A stretch of 64,000 nucleotides of DNA from Aquila chrysaetos chrysaetos (Eukaryota; Chordata; Aves; Accipitriformes; Accipitridae), in NCBI RefSeq assembly GCF_900496995.4, contig NC_044005.1, forward strand, positions 34,199,363 to 34,263,362. Direction: 5' to 3'. Positions 50,265 to 63,354 of the stretch are shown here, in pieces. Made by a program: the position numbers and the translations under genes. The first letter of the stretch is position 1; each line of letters begins with the position of its first letter. The notes under the pieces are model-generated. The model was not told the DNA's origin and did not search any database. It saw only the letters and a program-made list of their open reading frames with translations.

Positions 50265-52695
50265 CTAAAAAACAAACAAACAAATTGTTGTCAAAATATC
50301 AACACACAATTTATCAGAATATTGCACAATACAGAAATATAGCCAGTTGGGAAAAAACCAGAACAATCTCAAGACACTGACATCATATATTAACAACAAC
50401 AAAAAAATCTGTTTCATGTACAATTTCTTGCTGGCTTCTGTGAATTTCAAGAACACATACATATACCATGAAAGACTTAGCCCAATGCTAATGCAGATTC
50501 CTGCCTAAGAGGAATATGGTAACCCAGCATATGAAGTACTATTCTGTTTCACAACCCATGAAAACAGACCTTCTCAGAAAAAAAAAAGGCTTTTTAACCT
50601 CAGGACAGCCTAAACATAGGGGAAATAGTGAAAAGAGCATCAAAACATACGATTGCAAAAAAAGTAAGGCGAGGCAGATGTAAAGAACAGAAAAAAGAAT
50701 CCAATCTTTTTATTTACTCAAAAAATCTACAACTGATGATATAGAAATAATACTGACAACTAATGGGTTTATAGGCTTAATTATACCAGTAACATTCCAA
50801 AATTGACACCTGAGACATTTTAAAGGTATCCAAGTATTATAAAGCATCTCAAAGTAATTTGCTCAGCATTAAGAAGCACAAAATAGCAGGTTTCATATGT
50901 TTCTAGACATAAAATTACAAATTGCTGTGAAATCATGCTTACTCTATTTAATGAATCTCATTGATCACTGGATTCAAAAGCAAGTAAGATTGTAATTCTC
51001 AAAAATATTAAACAGAAATACATGACATAATGACAGAAAATAAAACATAGGCCTGTATTATGCAACTGTTTTATCAGTCTGCCTTCTTTCCCTGAAAAAA
51101 AGTGGGTGATGCAATAAGAAAAAAAATCAGAAATACATCCTCAAAAACAAAAAGCTGACTTCATCACTGTTTTTTGACCTAACAAACTCTCATTCTCTAA
51201 TCTCTTAAAACATAAACAAATGCAGTTTTAGTAGAAAAGTTCAAATTATATAAACGAACATCATCTCAAATATTTACGAAAGCTGGAGTACCAGGCACAG
51301 GAAGTTACTTTTCTTCTTTAAAGCCCTTCAAAAGTGAGGTAGATGGTAGTTTATAATGCATTATACAAGATACATACGATACTAATGAACAGTATGCAAT
51401 ACTATTAAAAAAAAAAAAAAGACAAAAATAAAAACTAGGTAACTTAGAGACCCCCTCTCTAGTACTTTGTGTCTTAATTATACACTACAAAATGGTGATA
51501 AAGATTTTAATTTCCCAATCTTCTTTCTTATTGACAATGCTACTCACATAAAACAATACTCCTATACACCAGTGTGGGTATTCTTAGACAAACACCCTAA
51601 TTATGTAAAACCCAGCAGTTCAAATCATTCCAAAAAACCCCTTCCAACATTGTTTAATAACCAAATTTAAAGCATCTATCACCATGGCATTTTCACAGCA
51701 TTCAAAAAAAAAGAGCTTTCATTTCTAAATAGACCTTAACATTGATACTCTATAACAACCAGGAAGTTCTGCTGTGTTCTACTAGAAAACATACTACACT
51801 GCCAAGAACTCAGGTAACATTTACAACGCTACTAATTTCAGCACACTTAGGCAGGCAGGGCAAAAGGCATACAATTCTAATGAAGTTTATTTTTTCCTTT
51901 GCCTTTTATCTTTTGTGTGCTAGCTACAGAGTGTATAGGGAGTGGTAAAACATAAGGAGGAAGAGGAGGAGGAAGAGTATGGTACTAATGAATACCAATA
52001 CAAAACCCTAAAAGTTAGCATTATTGCCTATATAGAGCAAGAAGAAATTAGGAGGATCAGAGAAAAGTCATTCAGATATTCCACTGAGTCACTACCAGGA
52101 TAGACTGTACTTCATTGGGAGACAGGTACTTGTAGTCAAAGTCTAACTGAGAGTGGTAAACCTTAATGACCTTTGCAGAAACTCACTGATCAGAAATTAT
52201 TTTCATAACAAATCTACAGCTTTGGTTTGGTTTGCAACTTCTTAGTTCTAGAATTCAATAGGATATAAAGGATTGCACATTACATTTCACAAGACAGCAG
52301 AAAAAAGCTCCCTGAAGACAATTCAATGACTTTCATTTCCTTTAATGGAGTTAGATCAAACTAAAAATGATGCAAGTAGTTTAAAACAGCTAAAAATGGC
52401 AGATGTGGCAAGAGCTTTACAGTCTAAAACTAGCAATCCAACCACTGAAAAAGTAAATTCAGTTGTTGTGGAAAGTCTTCAGCCACTGAAACACAGAATA
52501 CTGTTATACAGAGATCAAATGTGTTTCTGTATGATTTTGTGAAGATGGGAGGATGTTAATTTTCCGTAATTTTAAACTATTAATAGAAGTAACCTCAGCA
52601 AGGCTACAGAAATGGGCATTACTGGTATTTCACTGAATGTACCTAAAGCCAGAATCAAATAAATAAGACTATAAAATCCTTAAAAATATTCTTAC

Positions 52696-52765
52696 CATAG
52701 TTAGCCCAGGCTGCATTCCTGCACGTATAGCTTCAATCTGAGTATGGGTAAATTGAATTGTATTG
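52696..52765 (-). CDS. AQR window exon 6: Q motif region
   Basis: A 70-bp exon whose first base completes an Arg codon, then [20 protein letters not shown] and [12 protein letters not shown] is the Q-motif-like segment that precedes Walker A in UPF1-like SF1 helicases and recognises adenine. Borders are TTACAG and GTAAGA. Confidence 0.95.
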
Positions 52766-53330
52766 CTGTAACAAAGCAAAACAAGAACAGAGAATTGATA
52801 GATTTTGCCAACAGTTTCGATAAAAGAAATTGTTTTAACAAGTTTGATTTAAATTCATTGGCTACAAGTTTCTCCAGAACTACATGCTTGCAAACTCTCA
52901 TATAAATTAAACCAATATTAAAACTACCTTTATAGACATGACAATCTTGCAATTTCTAAGCAAGACAGTAAATCACGTTGGTCACGTGACAACAAAATCA
53001 ACCCATCAAAAAGATTGTCTTTAGTTATTATTTGCTCAGAAAGCTGTCAAATTATTTAGATATGATTCTCCTAATATTCAAAGTCCTGACACAATACTAA
53101 GAGACAGTATTTCTCATTGTTCTTCAAGGAAATTTTTTAACAGAGAGGGAATAATAGAATAGTTTGATTTAAATATAAAACAAAACAGCCTCATATTCAA
53201 GTCGTCTTTTGGTAATGAAATCAAAATGACATTCTGTTTACAATCAACAATGTTATTTTTAAACTATTTCTGAAAATTAACTGCTATGCATGTGTCACCA
53301 TTTGTAAAAAAGTTCTCATCCATTTATTAC

Positions 53331-53477
53331 CGTTTTGGTTGATTATATGGATATGGTCCCCTGTTTGGAATGACATGAGGCTCTACAATCAGTGTTTTAG
53401 CTTCTTCAGGTTTTTCTTCATTCCCATCCTCTTCTTTTCTTTTCTTTCCTTTGCCTCCCTTTATTGGGAAAGTTATC
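53331..53477 (-). CDS. AQR window exon 5: basic linker
   Basis: Reads [19 protein letters not shown], then a Glu/Lys stretch and [26 protein letters not shown] is a likely nuclear localisation signal or RNA-contacting basic loop; the Glu-rich stretch after it is variable between species. [12 protein letters not shown] is conserved AQR sequence leading into RecA1. Borders are TTACAG and GTAATA, phase 2 to phase 2. Confidence 0.95.
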
Positions 53478-54648
53478 CTGTAACACATAATTTAAGACTA
53501 CACTTCAACACGTTCACTATGATACCAGACTGTCTTAGAAGTTTATACAAAAAGATTTTTTTGTCCCCATTAAGACAAACTTTTACACAATAGGGAAACA
53601 AGAGTTGCAAACAATGAAGTATTAATGAGGATAAGGGAAAGAATGACAAATAAACTGATGAAGCTGATTTTAAGAAAGCATATTTGACAAAAAGTATATC
53701 AAAAGTGCTCTTTTTGAAAATCTAGGAGCAGTGCTGAGAACCAGCTGGAAAAACACTGAAGGCAAAGAGTTCAGAAATGAAAATGGAAGGGACAGGAGTA
53801 AAGTTATAATAGAAAGCCACCAGCACTATCTGTTCAGCAGTAATAACTTCAGTTTGTTCTAGAACTGATGCACACTTTTTTTTTTTTTTAACACAGAAGA
53901 TATGTCAATGTTCTAAACTGCTCTAGCACCTGAAGCCTTTTATCTTCCCATTTCAATTTTTTTTTTGTAGCCCTCCGTAGCATGTTAGCAAGCTTCTCTA
54001 ATTCAGAAACAAATCACAGTGAAGGAATTCCAATGGCTATCCAATTATCTTGAGACAACAATGCAGACATCTTTAACAGCAATAATCTCTTAGTCTCTTT
54101 ACAGGACAAATGCAGAAGTAGGAAGAGCAATAGCTCTTCATAAATTGGAATATCTGTATTTTAATCTATGAACTGAAAATGAACACTAATTCATCGAGGG
54201 AAATTGTGCGTGGTATCTTGTCTTGATACCTTCAGACTATTTTTATATCATCTTATAGTGTTAGTGTCTTCTCCACACGTATTCTACATCCAGTGTTTCA
54301 AAAAAAGCATGGAAGATTACCTCCCTGCTTTTCAAGATTCAGTTTGGCCATGGTAAGAGCTGACTTGTGCGGGAAGGGGAGGGAAGCCATCTTTTCCCTC
54401 CCCAGTCAAATCTATTCCTTCAAAAGGAAACATATTTCAATTCTCATTAACTTGTAAGGGAAAAGAGATACAGTTTCTTCAGTCCAGCTGAAGAAACTAT
54501 TCTCCAATGCTATGCACTGTGAAACTCAGTTGCTAAAGTCTTTTTCTTAAAAGAAGGAGAACATCCCTTCAACCACTGAACTCAACTCCACTTGACAACA
54601 CACTTCAGCAAGAATATCAAATATCAGTATTTGAAATTTTGAGATCAC

Positions 54649-54890
54649 CTGAAGGGGGGTATTTGCAGAACAGGATTGTCAACAGTCACTTTAATGTTGT
54701 ATCCAGGAAAGCTAGCTTTTAAGTGATCAATGGACAGGAAAGTGTCATTAAAATCCAGAGTTGCAATCTGATTTGGCATTTTTGAATAGTGTGCACTGCT
54801 TGGATCTCCATATCCGAGAATGATGTCATGTAGCCAGTCAGGAACAACACAATCTGTGTTCATCAAATTCCTAATAGTCTCCAGAACAGC
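54649..54890 (-). CDS. AQR window exon 4
   Basis: The longest internal exon in the window (80 codons plus two bases): [59 protein letters not shown], ending IPPFR across the junction. It is strongly conserved AQR sequence of the beta-barrel/pointer region in front of the helicase core. Borders are TTGCAG and GTGATC. Confidence 0.96.
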
Positions 54891-55834
54891 CTGCAAATTA
54901 GAAAAATAGAAAAAAATATGATCGGAGAGATTGACTTTTTACCAAGAAAACATGAGATACTGAAGACTAATCAAGTCTATTCTAAGATGCTAGCATACAA
55001 CAGTCTTTAATTGACAGGTGTTTGGTTAGATGGAGTCAATATATATAGTGTATATATGCAACAAAACACTAGTGTCAAACTACATAGTTCTTAAAGAGGA
55101 CCATAATCATCAATAAAGTTTTCATTCCAGAACACTCAGAGGGCGGGGGGGAGGAACCACAAAAGGCATAAAAGACCCTCATGCAGCTTAACGTTTCTCT
55201 TTTAACCCTATAAATTTCATCCCTGCAGCCAGCTTAAGTTTCCCTCCAAAAGCTTGCTCTTTATTCCCAAACTAATCTCTCTATTCATCTGTGGTTATGT
55301 CAGTATCTTCTCTCCATTCCCCCTCCCATGAAAACACCGGTGCCTCAGACCCTGGGCTTGCACAGGGTGTGTGCATTTTAACTAAGAGGTAGCTGAACTT
55401 TAGCCTTCCTGTTAAAGGGCTACTTCAGTGGCAAGTCTTCCAACAACCACCATACTTGAAACTTGGTATTAGGACCCTCTGCTCTTCAGCAGAAGAAACA
55501 CAGGATCTGAAATCTGCACTGATTTCCAGATCCTCCAACTTACTACACCAACAAACATGGACACAAATGGATGTCAAAGATAGGGCATCAGCAGTCCAGA
55601 CCAGGATATAATACACATCTTCCAAATGCCAATCTTGTAAAGAATAGTCAGCCAAAACAAAGTATGGAATTTTATTCTGATAGTCTAAATTTACATATCC
55701 AGCTCCAAAGGGCAGGATTCTCTGTGCTTTTCCTGCTTGTGTTGTATCATTCAAGGAATCAAAGTAATGTGATCATCATTCCTGCTTAAGCAGTCAACCT
55801 CTATAAAGGTTCTGATTCTTCCCCTCTACTCAGC

Positions 55835-56333
55835 ATGGGTGAGACCATATCTGGAGTGCTGTGTCCAATGCTGGGCTCCTCAGGACAGAAGACAGACATA
55901 CTGGAATGAGTCCAGCAAAGGGCCACTAAGATGACTCAAGGGGTAGTGGAGAATTTTATCAGTCTGTATAAAAAAAAAAAATAATAATGGGAGGAATTAA
56001 TGACAATGGACCCAGGCTCCTCTCAGTAGTGCCCTGCGAAAGGACAGGAGGCAATGGACACAAATTGAGATACAGGAAATTCCACTTAAATACATGAAAA
56101 AGTTTTTCCTGTATGGGTAATTAAACACTGGAACAGGTTATACAGTCTCCATCACTGGAGATATCCAATTCCAACTGTACAAAGTCACAAGATCTTGACC
56201 AACTTGCTCTAGCTGACTCTGGTTTCAGCACGGCTTGGACTAGATCATCTCCAGAGGTCCCTCCAACCTCAACCATTCTGTAAATCTGTAATTCTGTTCC
56301 TTCCAAGCTCAACCACGCTGTGGATTCTGTGAT
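55835..56333 (+). mobile_element. Old CR1 LINE fragment with duplicated tail
   Basis: The plus strand matches the last part of CR1 ORF2 and its 3' end: GGTGAGACCATATCTGGAGT at the start, then GGGCTCCTCAGGACAG, ACACTGGAACAGG and CTTGGACTAGATCATCTCC. It is broken by many indels and an A-rich insertion near 55969-55986, so it is an old copy. The 3' terminus occurs twice in tandem, at about 56261-56296 and 56300-56333. Confidence 0.85.
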
Positions 56334-58280
56334 AGCTCTATAAAGTTATTAACTCAAAGGCAACTTAGCACTATAAAATTTATGATTGATGTAAAGTTAT
56401 ATGCTCCGTCCTTTCCTTATCTAAAAAGGATGCTTGATTTTCTTAACATTAGAATGGCTCCTGCCATTTCAAATTTAATTCTCGTACCAAGGAAACATAT
56501 CATAGCAGGTCTGTCCTTGTACAGGAACCTCTGGATAGTCAAATTCCCAGCTGTTAGAAGAAGAGAACCTGTGTGGGATAATACAGCTGGCATAAAGTAT
56601 CACTGTGACACAAAGTATACTCTGAAGCTCAGCCCCATTTTATAATAAAGGGGATGGCTCAAAGTATCTTACCTGATGCCTACAAGCCACTGCAGAAACC
56701 TCCTCTCCCTTTGGCTCACCAAGGCATGTAGTTTATTTCTTCTTGCTCTTGGTCTTACAAACATTTTAGTATGTGACCTGCAGGACCGGAGAGGTCCTGC
56801 ACTTAACTTCTGAAGCCTGAAGGTTCTCCAATTACTTCAAAGGCCCACGATATACGGATGGACAAGTCCCATATTAACTAAGAATATTTATATTTTCGTT
56901 GCAAATATACATTTAAGCTGGAAACACTTGTTTTATATTAAGCATAGTGTAATAAATTTGTGCTAAGAAAAGCACAAATAAATTGGAAAATGTGGCTTCT
57001 TCAGGTAGCATTTCTAAATCTAGATGATCAGTTTTTCAGAGGAAAGTTTAAGAAATATGTCCCTAACAGCTAATGTGCTGTTTTTACACCACAAAAACTT
57101 CTCTTCAGCTTTTCAAAAGTAACATGTATACATGTAAAAATAGTAAGATTAGTTCTTGTAAGAACTAACACTGCTGACCAACCGTAGTGACGTAGTGGTG
57201 TCACCTCCAGCAAACACATTGTATTTGCACTTCCCCTGCTGTCTCATCTGCTTAATTTACTAAGACTGCACAAGAGTTCTGTTGTCTTCTCTCCTACAAG
57301 CTCAGCTTAAAACTTCAAGCTACCTTCTATCTGCTCCATACACTATCAACACTAATCACAGTGATACCTTGTTTTCTTTTATCCAGCTGAAGTTAGAAGG
57401 GTTTGCAAATGACGTGGAACACTTGCACCCAAACTGGTAGCGATGCAATCTGGAAATATTTTAGTTTGTCTTGACAAATGAATACATGGTATTTAAGTAA
57501 AAACCAGCATAGAATGGTCTGCATTGTGATTTGCCTGTAAATTAGCTGCAAGCACACAGTACAGATTTGAAAGCTACACTCACATCTAACAGTAATGGTG
57601 AGCAAGCTTAAGTATTCACTGCAGCACTTTCCTTCTGACTACACAAAAGCGCATACATACGTGAATAAAAAACACGTCTATAGTGCTGGCACACCAACAG
57701 GCTTTGGCTGAGAGCACTTGTGCTTATAATGTAAAATGAACCTGCCACAGATGCACAACATTAAAAAAAACAACCCAGAACTGATTGTTAATGTAAAGTT
57801 ATAAAGGACTCTCTGTGAAGTACTTCCACTATACCAATCCACAGCTGGATGGCACCAGAATGCTCTGTGCAGACTGCACGCTATTGTTTTACACTAGAGG
57901 CATCTTTCCAAATACAGGAAAGAAAAAGTCACAAGTCTTCCTGCCTCCCTCTTTATCCATCTGCACAGAACTTGCTGCAGAATCCTTTAAAATGAAAATC
58001 ACTTCAATTATGCAATGCATGATTTTAAGGCACCAAAAGAAAAGCAGTTTTTTGTTCATGTTGCATTTTCATAATGGAAAACTCAAGCAACATTAAAGAT
58101 TCAAAGGTCTAAATGATCTAACAGCAAAGAAACTAAGCACGCATACAAGAAATATTTTCAGGTATACAAAATTATGTACCCTCACAGCAAAAAAGGCCAA
58201 CAGTATCTTGTGCTGCTTTAGGAAGTTGCCAGCAGGTCAAGGGAGGTACTCCTTCCTCTCTGCTCAGCACTGTTGAGGCT

Positions 58281-59120
58281 GAATCATAGCATCATAGAAT
58301 GGTTTGGGTTGGAAGTGTGCTTTAAAGGTCATCTAGTCCAACCCCCCTGCATTGAGCAGGGACATCTTCAACTAGATCAGGTTGCTCAGAGCCCCATCCA
58401 ACCTGACTTTGAATGTTTCCACGGACACGGTATCTACCACCTCTCCAGGCAACCTGTTCCAGTGTTTCAATGTTCATCGTAAAAAATTTCTTCCTTCTAT
58501 CTAGCCCGAATCTACACTCTGAATTTCAGTTTAAAACTATTACCCCTTGCCTACCACAACAAGCCCTGCTAAGAAGTCTGTCCCCATCTTTCTTGTAAGC
58601 CCCACTTAAGTAGTGAAAGTCCACAATAAGGTCTTCCCAGACTCTTCTCTTCTCCAGGCTAAACAACATTAACTCTCAGCCTTTTGTCATAGGAGTGGTG
58701 TTCCAGCCCTCTGATCATTTTTGTGGCCCTCCTGTGGACCCGCTCGAACAGGTCCATGTCTTTCTTGTACTGAGGACTCCAGAGCTGAACACAGTACTGC
58801 AGGTGGGGTCTCATCAGAGCAGAGCAGAGGGAAAGAATCACCTCCCTCAACCTGCTGGCCATGCTTCTTTTGATGCAGCCCAGGATACGGTTGGCTTTCT
58901 GGGCTGCAAGCACACATTGGTGGCTCATGTCCAGCTTTTCATCCACAAGTACCCCCAAGTCCTTCTCTGCAGGGCTGCTCTCAATCCCTTCCCCCCCCAG
59001 CCTGTATTGGTACTGGGGGTTGCCCTGTCCCAGGTGCAGGACCTTGCACTTAGCCTTGTTGAACCTCATGAGGTTCACATGGGCCCACTTCTCAAGCTTC
59101 TCCAGGTTCCTCTGAATTGC
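58281..59120 (-). mobile_element. CR1 LINE, 5'-truncated (minus-strand arm)
   Basis: On the minus strand, frame 59078-58659 reads CR1 reverse transcriptase C-terminal sequence ([63 protein letters not shown]) before a stop, followed by the CR1 3' end whose octamer tail is at 58281-58300. No catalytic domain is present. The 5' truncation point is near 59120, immediately beside the start of the next CR1. Confidence 0.93.
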
Positions 59121-59123
59121 ATA

Positions 59124-59646
59124 CTAACCCTGAATCTGGAGCACTGTGTGCAGTTCTAGGGTCCTCAATAAAAAAAAAGACATGGACTTATTGGAGTGAG
59201 TCCAGTGCAAGGGCCACAATGATGATTAGGGGACTGGAGCATCTTTCACATAAGAAGAGGTCAAGAGAGCTGAGACTGTTCAGCCTGGAAAAAAGACGGC
59301 TCGGGGTATCGTATCAATGTGATAAATACCTGATAGAAGGAAATGAAGATGAAGGAGCCAGACTCTTCTCAGTAGTGTCCAGTGACAGGACAGGAGACAA
59401 TGGGCACAAATTAACAGACATTAAATTCCATCTGAACACAAGAAAACACTTTTTTTACTGTGAGGACAATTCAGCAGCAGAAGAGGCTGCCCAGAGAAGT
59501 TTTGGATTCTTAATTCTTGGAGATATTAAAAACCCAACTAGACATGGTCCTGGACAGCCTGCTGCAGGTGACCCCTGCTTGAGCAGGGGGCTTGGACTAG
59601 ATCTCCAGAGTTGCCTTGCAACCTAAATGATTCTATGATTCTGTAA
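59124..59646 (+). mobile_element. CR1 LINE, 5'-truncated (plus-strand arm)
   Basis: The plus strand begins with decayed CR1 ORF2 sequence (ATCTGGAGCACTGTGTGCAG) and continues through a frame at 59117-59626 with RGLEHLSHKKRSRELRLFSL and LGVSYQCDKY. It ends with CCTAAATGATTCTATGATTC and a degenerate octamer tail near 59646. It lies head-to-head with the minus-strand copy, so the shared 3' half kilobase of the two forms a long inverted repeat. Confidence 0.9.
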
Positions 59647-60574
59647 TTATACCACCTGATCAAAAAAGTTTACCAAGGGCAACAGAGACCACCTGGTCAA
59701 AGTTAAATTTATGTCAATTCACAATTCTAGAAACTCATACACACATTTCAACTTTCCTGGAAAACTCTCCTCTTCTTGCTTTAACAGACGGTAAGGAAAG
59801 CTAAGGTATTGATAAGCTTCCTGAAAAACAGCATTTGTTGAATTTATTTGCAAAACTGAATTAATGTTGTGTGCATAGTTTTGATATTACTTATAGGCAA
59901 TATACAGTATCATAAAGCATTAGCAACAGGTTTATTTTGAACTCTGACCAAATTACTGGAAGGATCTCCTGACAATGAATATCCAAGGAAGTAAAATGCT
60001 AAAGAATCATGCACTGCAACTGTGTGAAAACTGTTAGGGCAGGAAAAAAAGCACCATTCAATCTACAAAGCTCCAGTTAGCATACAATCTCTGTAAGGAA
60101 TATCAAATGTATCAGTGCTAAAAAAATCTCATCTGACATCCTCTAAAGCCCAGTAAGAAACTGATACAGTGATGCTCCCAACAGCTAACAGGTTTCTCTG
60201 GTTTTCACCTTTTGACTAGTTACTCCTCCTTTTCCTACAGTCCACTATTACATCAGGTAACACAAACATTCCACATACTCCCTCAACCCAAAAGGGCAAA
60301 TACAGCTAATCAGTAGGCTACCTGTTAAAAAGACTGAAATTATAAACTATTGTTTTATTATATACTCAAGTGAAGTAGGAGTGTTCTGATTTTCAGTTAC
60401 TTCAACACTTACCTGCAGGGGGAAGTTATCACCAGCTGACATGCTCTGGCTTCCTGCAGTGATCCAACACAACTTAAGAAGCCTAACTACATGCATCTAA
60501 AATGACCATGTCTCAGTACTGCTGGCATATTCCAATGAACTCTTATCCTAAGAGTCAATGAGCAAGTACTTTAC

Positions 60575-60744
60575 CTTGAAATTGTTTTCTTTTGGTTTTC
60601 TTCTCATTATTATATTAAATGTCTCATAAACATCTTCTGCTCCATTTTGGATTGTATTGGTCATGTCTTGTTGATACTGGTTTGGGTCCAGAAATACTCT
60701 GTATGTTCGGCAATCCCCTTTAAGCCTTGGTTTGGGTTCGGGTC
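60575..60744 (-). CDS. AQR window exon 3
   Basis: Two bases complete a Gly codon, then [39 protein letters not shown] and [17 protein letters not shown]. It is close to mammalian AQR throughout except for a variable start (RLKGDC). Borders are GGGCAG and GTAAAG; phase 1 in, phase 0 out. Confidence 0.96.
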
Positions 60745-61190
60745 CTGCCCATAATGAAACAGTAAGATTAGAATTTGAAGGGGTGCTAAAAGCAGATTAT
60801 CATTCAAATAAGTGATCCATAATTGTTCCTGAAATGAAATTTAGACAAATTCATATGATGAAACTAATTTCTGTATGGTGTTACAAACTTTCTTATTTCA
60901 TGTTTTCATCCCATTTCTAATAGAGTTTTTGAATATAAGTTATTTTATTCCTAAAACCAAAGTGTACTGGATTTATTTAATTAATCTAATTACATCAGAT
61001 TCTACCAGAGGAAGCTAGTTAACCTTTCTCAGGCTGCTTATGGAACTGGTTTGTTTTTTCAAGTAGGTAATGAATTCAATGAGCATTGCTTAAAAGAGAA
61101 GCAAGTCAATGATTAGGCTGTTAAGAACAACAACAACAACAAAAAGAGAAAAAAACCCCAAACTTTCAAACAAGTTTTGGTATGTCATAC

Positions 61191-61358
61191 CTTCTTCAAT
61201 AACACGTCCTTTCTCATCCAACATGCCCTGGATTTCACAGCCTCTGACATATACCAGGCCAGTTTGCTCAACAAAAGGTCGTCGTCGGTCAAACTTGGTG
61301 CCATAAGGTTGCGTGGGACGTACCGTAATCAAAAAGCAGACATCATGTTTACGCAGAC
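61191..61358 (-). CDS. AQR window exon 2
   Basis: It completes Gly across the junction, then [39 protein letters not shown] and [16 protein letters not shown]. This is the beta-barrel domain of AQR, which packs on the helicase core. Borders are AATCAG and GTATGA; phase 1 to phase 1. Confidence 0.96.
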
Positions 61359-63175
61359 CTGATTCCAAAAAGGAATATTCAGTGATCTGATTGAATGCCA
61401 TTTTCCTTATCCGTTCCTTAATATATATACAATAGATTACACAAAAAATTCTTGTAAATAAACCCCCACCCATTTAGGGAATAATGTATTCTATTTCAAA
61501 ACATGCCTTTAACTTAGAAGATACAGAACCATAGGATGTTGTAATCTTTTCAACTATTCCTGCATACTAATATCTGTTAGGACTTCAGATACGACAAGGA
61601 GAAATTGTCTGCTTTTTTTTCAAGACAACAAACCTTTTTATTTCAAGATTATTCTTCTCCCAATAATCTTACTTAGGCTACACAACCTATATATTTTTCA
61701 GTCCTATCTCAAAAGTAGCGTGTCATTAATCTCTTATTCTCATTGCTTTCTTCTGGACTAACCTTCACATTTTTTTTTACAACAATTTAAGTGCAGTGCC
61801 TAGAACTGAGCACAACATCAGGGTAAAAGGTCACTTAAGCAAGTTACTTGTTTTCCATGCTACATTCCAGTTCATAAATCCTGTTATGACTTGATTGAAC
61901 ATTATAATTTTCCCCTCAGCAGTAATGTGTTGCTGTGGAGTCATATTCACTTTTGAGCGATGGTGACCCCAAACTCTTTTCATTCTGCAGAGCTACTGCC
62001 TAACAAGTTATTCCCCCAACATGCATTCATGCAGTGATTTGTTCTTGCTTAAGTTTAGCATCTTAATATTCATCCTTGTTGAACTACATCCTACTTTTAA
62101 AATGCAATTTTTCCAATTCACTAATGTAATTTTGAATACTAATCCTTTTCTCCAGTACACCTACAGATTCTCACAGATGTAAGACACCTTCAAAATTTAG
62201 TAAACACATGCTGTATTTTTCACACAAGACAAGTGATTTTTCATTATGCACCAGATATTATCCAACCTAAAGTGGTTTCATCAAGACTCTGTATGTTAGA
62301 CAATGATTCATGACTTCACCTCAGTTTTGATTAAGTTAAAGCATTACTGCTTTTGAAATCACAGAGGGTGTTCAAAAGCTAGATGCACCACTATATAGCT
62401 ACCTACAGTATAGCAAAGTCTGCTGCCATCCTCCTAGCTTTACTACTTTAATAGAAATCTACATTCTCAAACTTGTATCTGTTTATTTATCAGACGCTTC
62501 AGCTTTAGCATTTGTGCTACGTGACCTGTAATCACACTATGCAGCTCCAGCACATTTAACAGGTTTCTCTAACAAAAGAGAAGGGAGTGACATTTACTGA
62601 TAATCCAAGTACAAGTACATGCTTCTGTGCCACTTGCCGACACGGTCAACTAAAGTTCAACTCCCCAAGCAAAAGAAGTGTCGCCTGTGGATACTTATAA
62701 GAAACAGTATTCGGTACAGTCAGCACTTCCTAACAACATTCAAATATACTAAAAACTACTAAAATGCACTTGTTTGAATTAAATCAAATCTGTCCTCTCC
62801 ATTTGTATATGAGACAGCCCATTCCCCACTAATTTTCCAATATGACATTATTAGCATGCATATTAATTTAAAATGCTAAGTTACTTTTCTACATTCCCTG
62901 TAAAGGGCAAAATTTTACAGTTAGCAAACTGAATTACATCAGCCTGAAATAGTAAACTTTCTGTTCCCAATGAATGTATAAATACTTTAATAACTTCAAT
63001 ATTCACTTTAGGAAAGTATGAACTTCTTAGACTTGGAGTTTCAGTAACTGACTTTTAAACAGTGTATTAAGATTGGCAAATCTGTACCACATTAAAAACA
63101 AACAAAAAAGATTACATCAAAGTGTATTTTGATGAGCACCTATTTTGAGCCCCTTATTTCAAAGAACGTAAGTAC

Positions 63176-63354
63176 CTTCCCATTCATCTTTGATGTTATC
63201 TCGGACATTCAAATTAATCGTAACATCTGCTCGTACTCGCATGGGCCAGTTTTCACCAATATTGGGTTTTGCCACCTCCACCACTGTGAAAGAGACAATG
63301 GGTTGTGCCATCCTAGCCCATCCACCAAAGACCACACCTCCATATTCCGATAAC
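63176..63354 (-). CDS. AQR window exon 1 (most 5' exon present)
   Basis: The first base completes a codon started in an exon beyond the window. It then reads [40 protein letters not shown] and [17 protein letters not shown], and the last G is shared with the next exon. Conserved AQR beta-barrel sequence. Borders are TTTTAG-like (GTTTAG) and GTACTT. The sequence upstream to 64000 shows no further exon. Confidence 0.96.

Larger units (their letters stand above)
54891..60574 (-). other. AQR intron with three CR1 copies
   Basis: The largest intron in the window (5.7 kb). It holds an old CR1 at about 55835-56333 (plus) and a head-to-head CR1 pair at 58281-59120 (minus) and 59124-59646 (plus). The rest is AT-rich with no other recognised element; the plus-strand open frame at 56382-56645 is not supported. 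Confidence 0.9.

Noticed and set aside
52345..52542. 65-codon plus-strand open frame inside an AQR intron
   Set aside because: No splice sites, no family resemblance and antisense to AQR; an ordinary chance frame.
58281..59646. Twin-priming (one LINE insertion with an inverted 5' part) as the origin of the CR1 pair
   Set aside because: Both arms have their own CR1 3' terminus with octamer tail, so they are two independent insertions rather than one inverted event.
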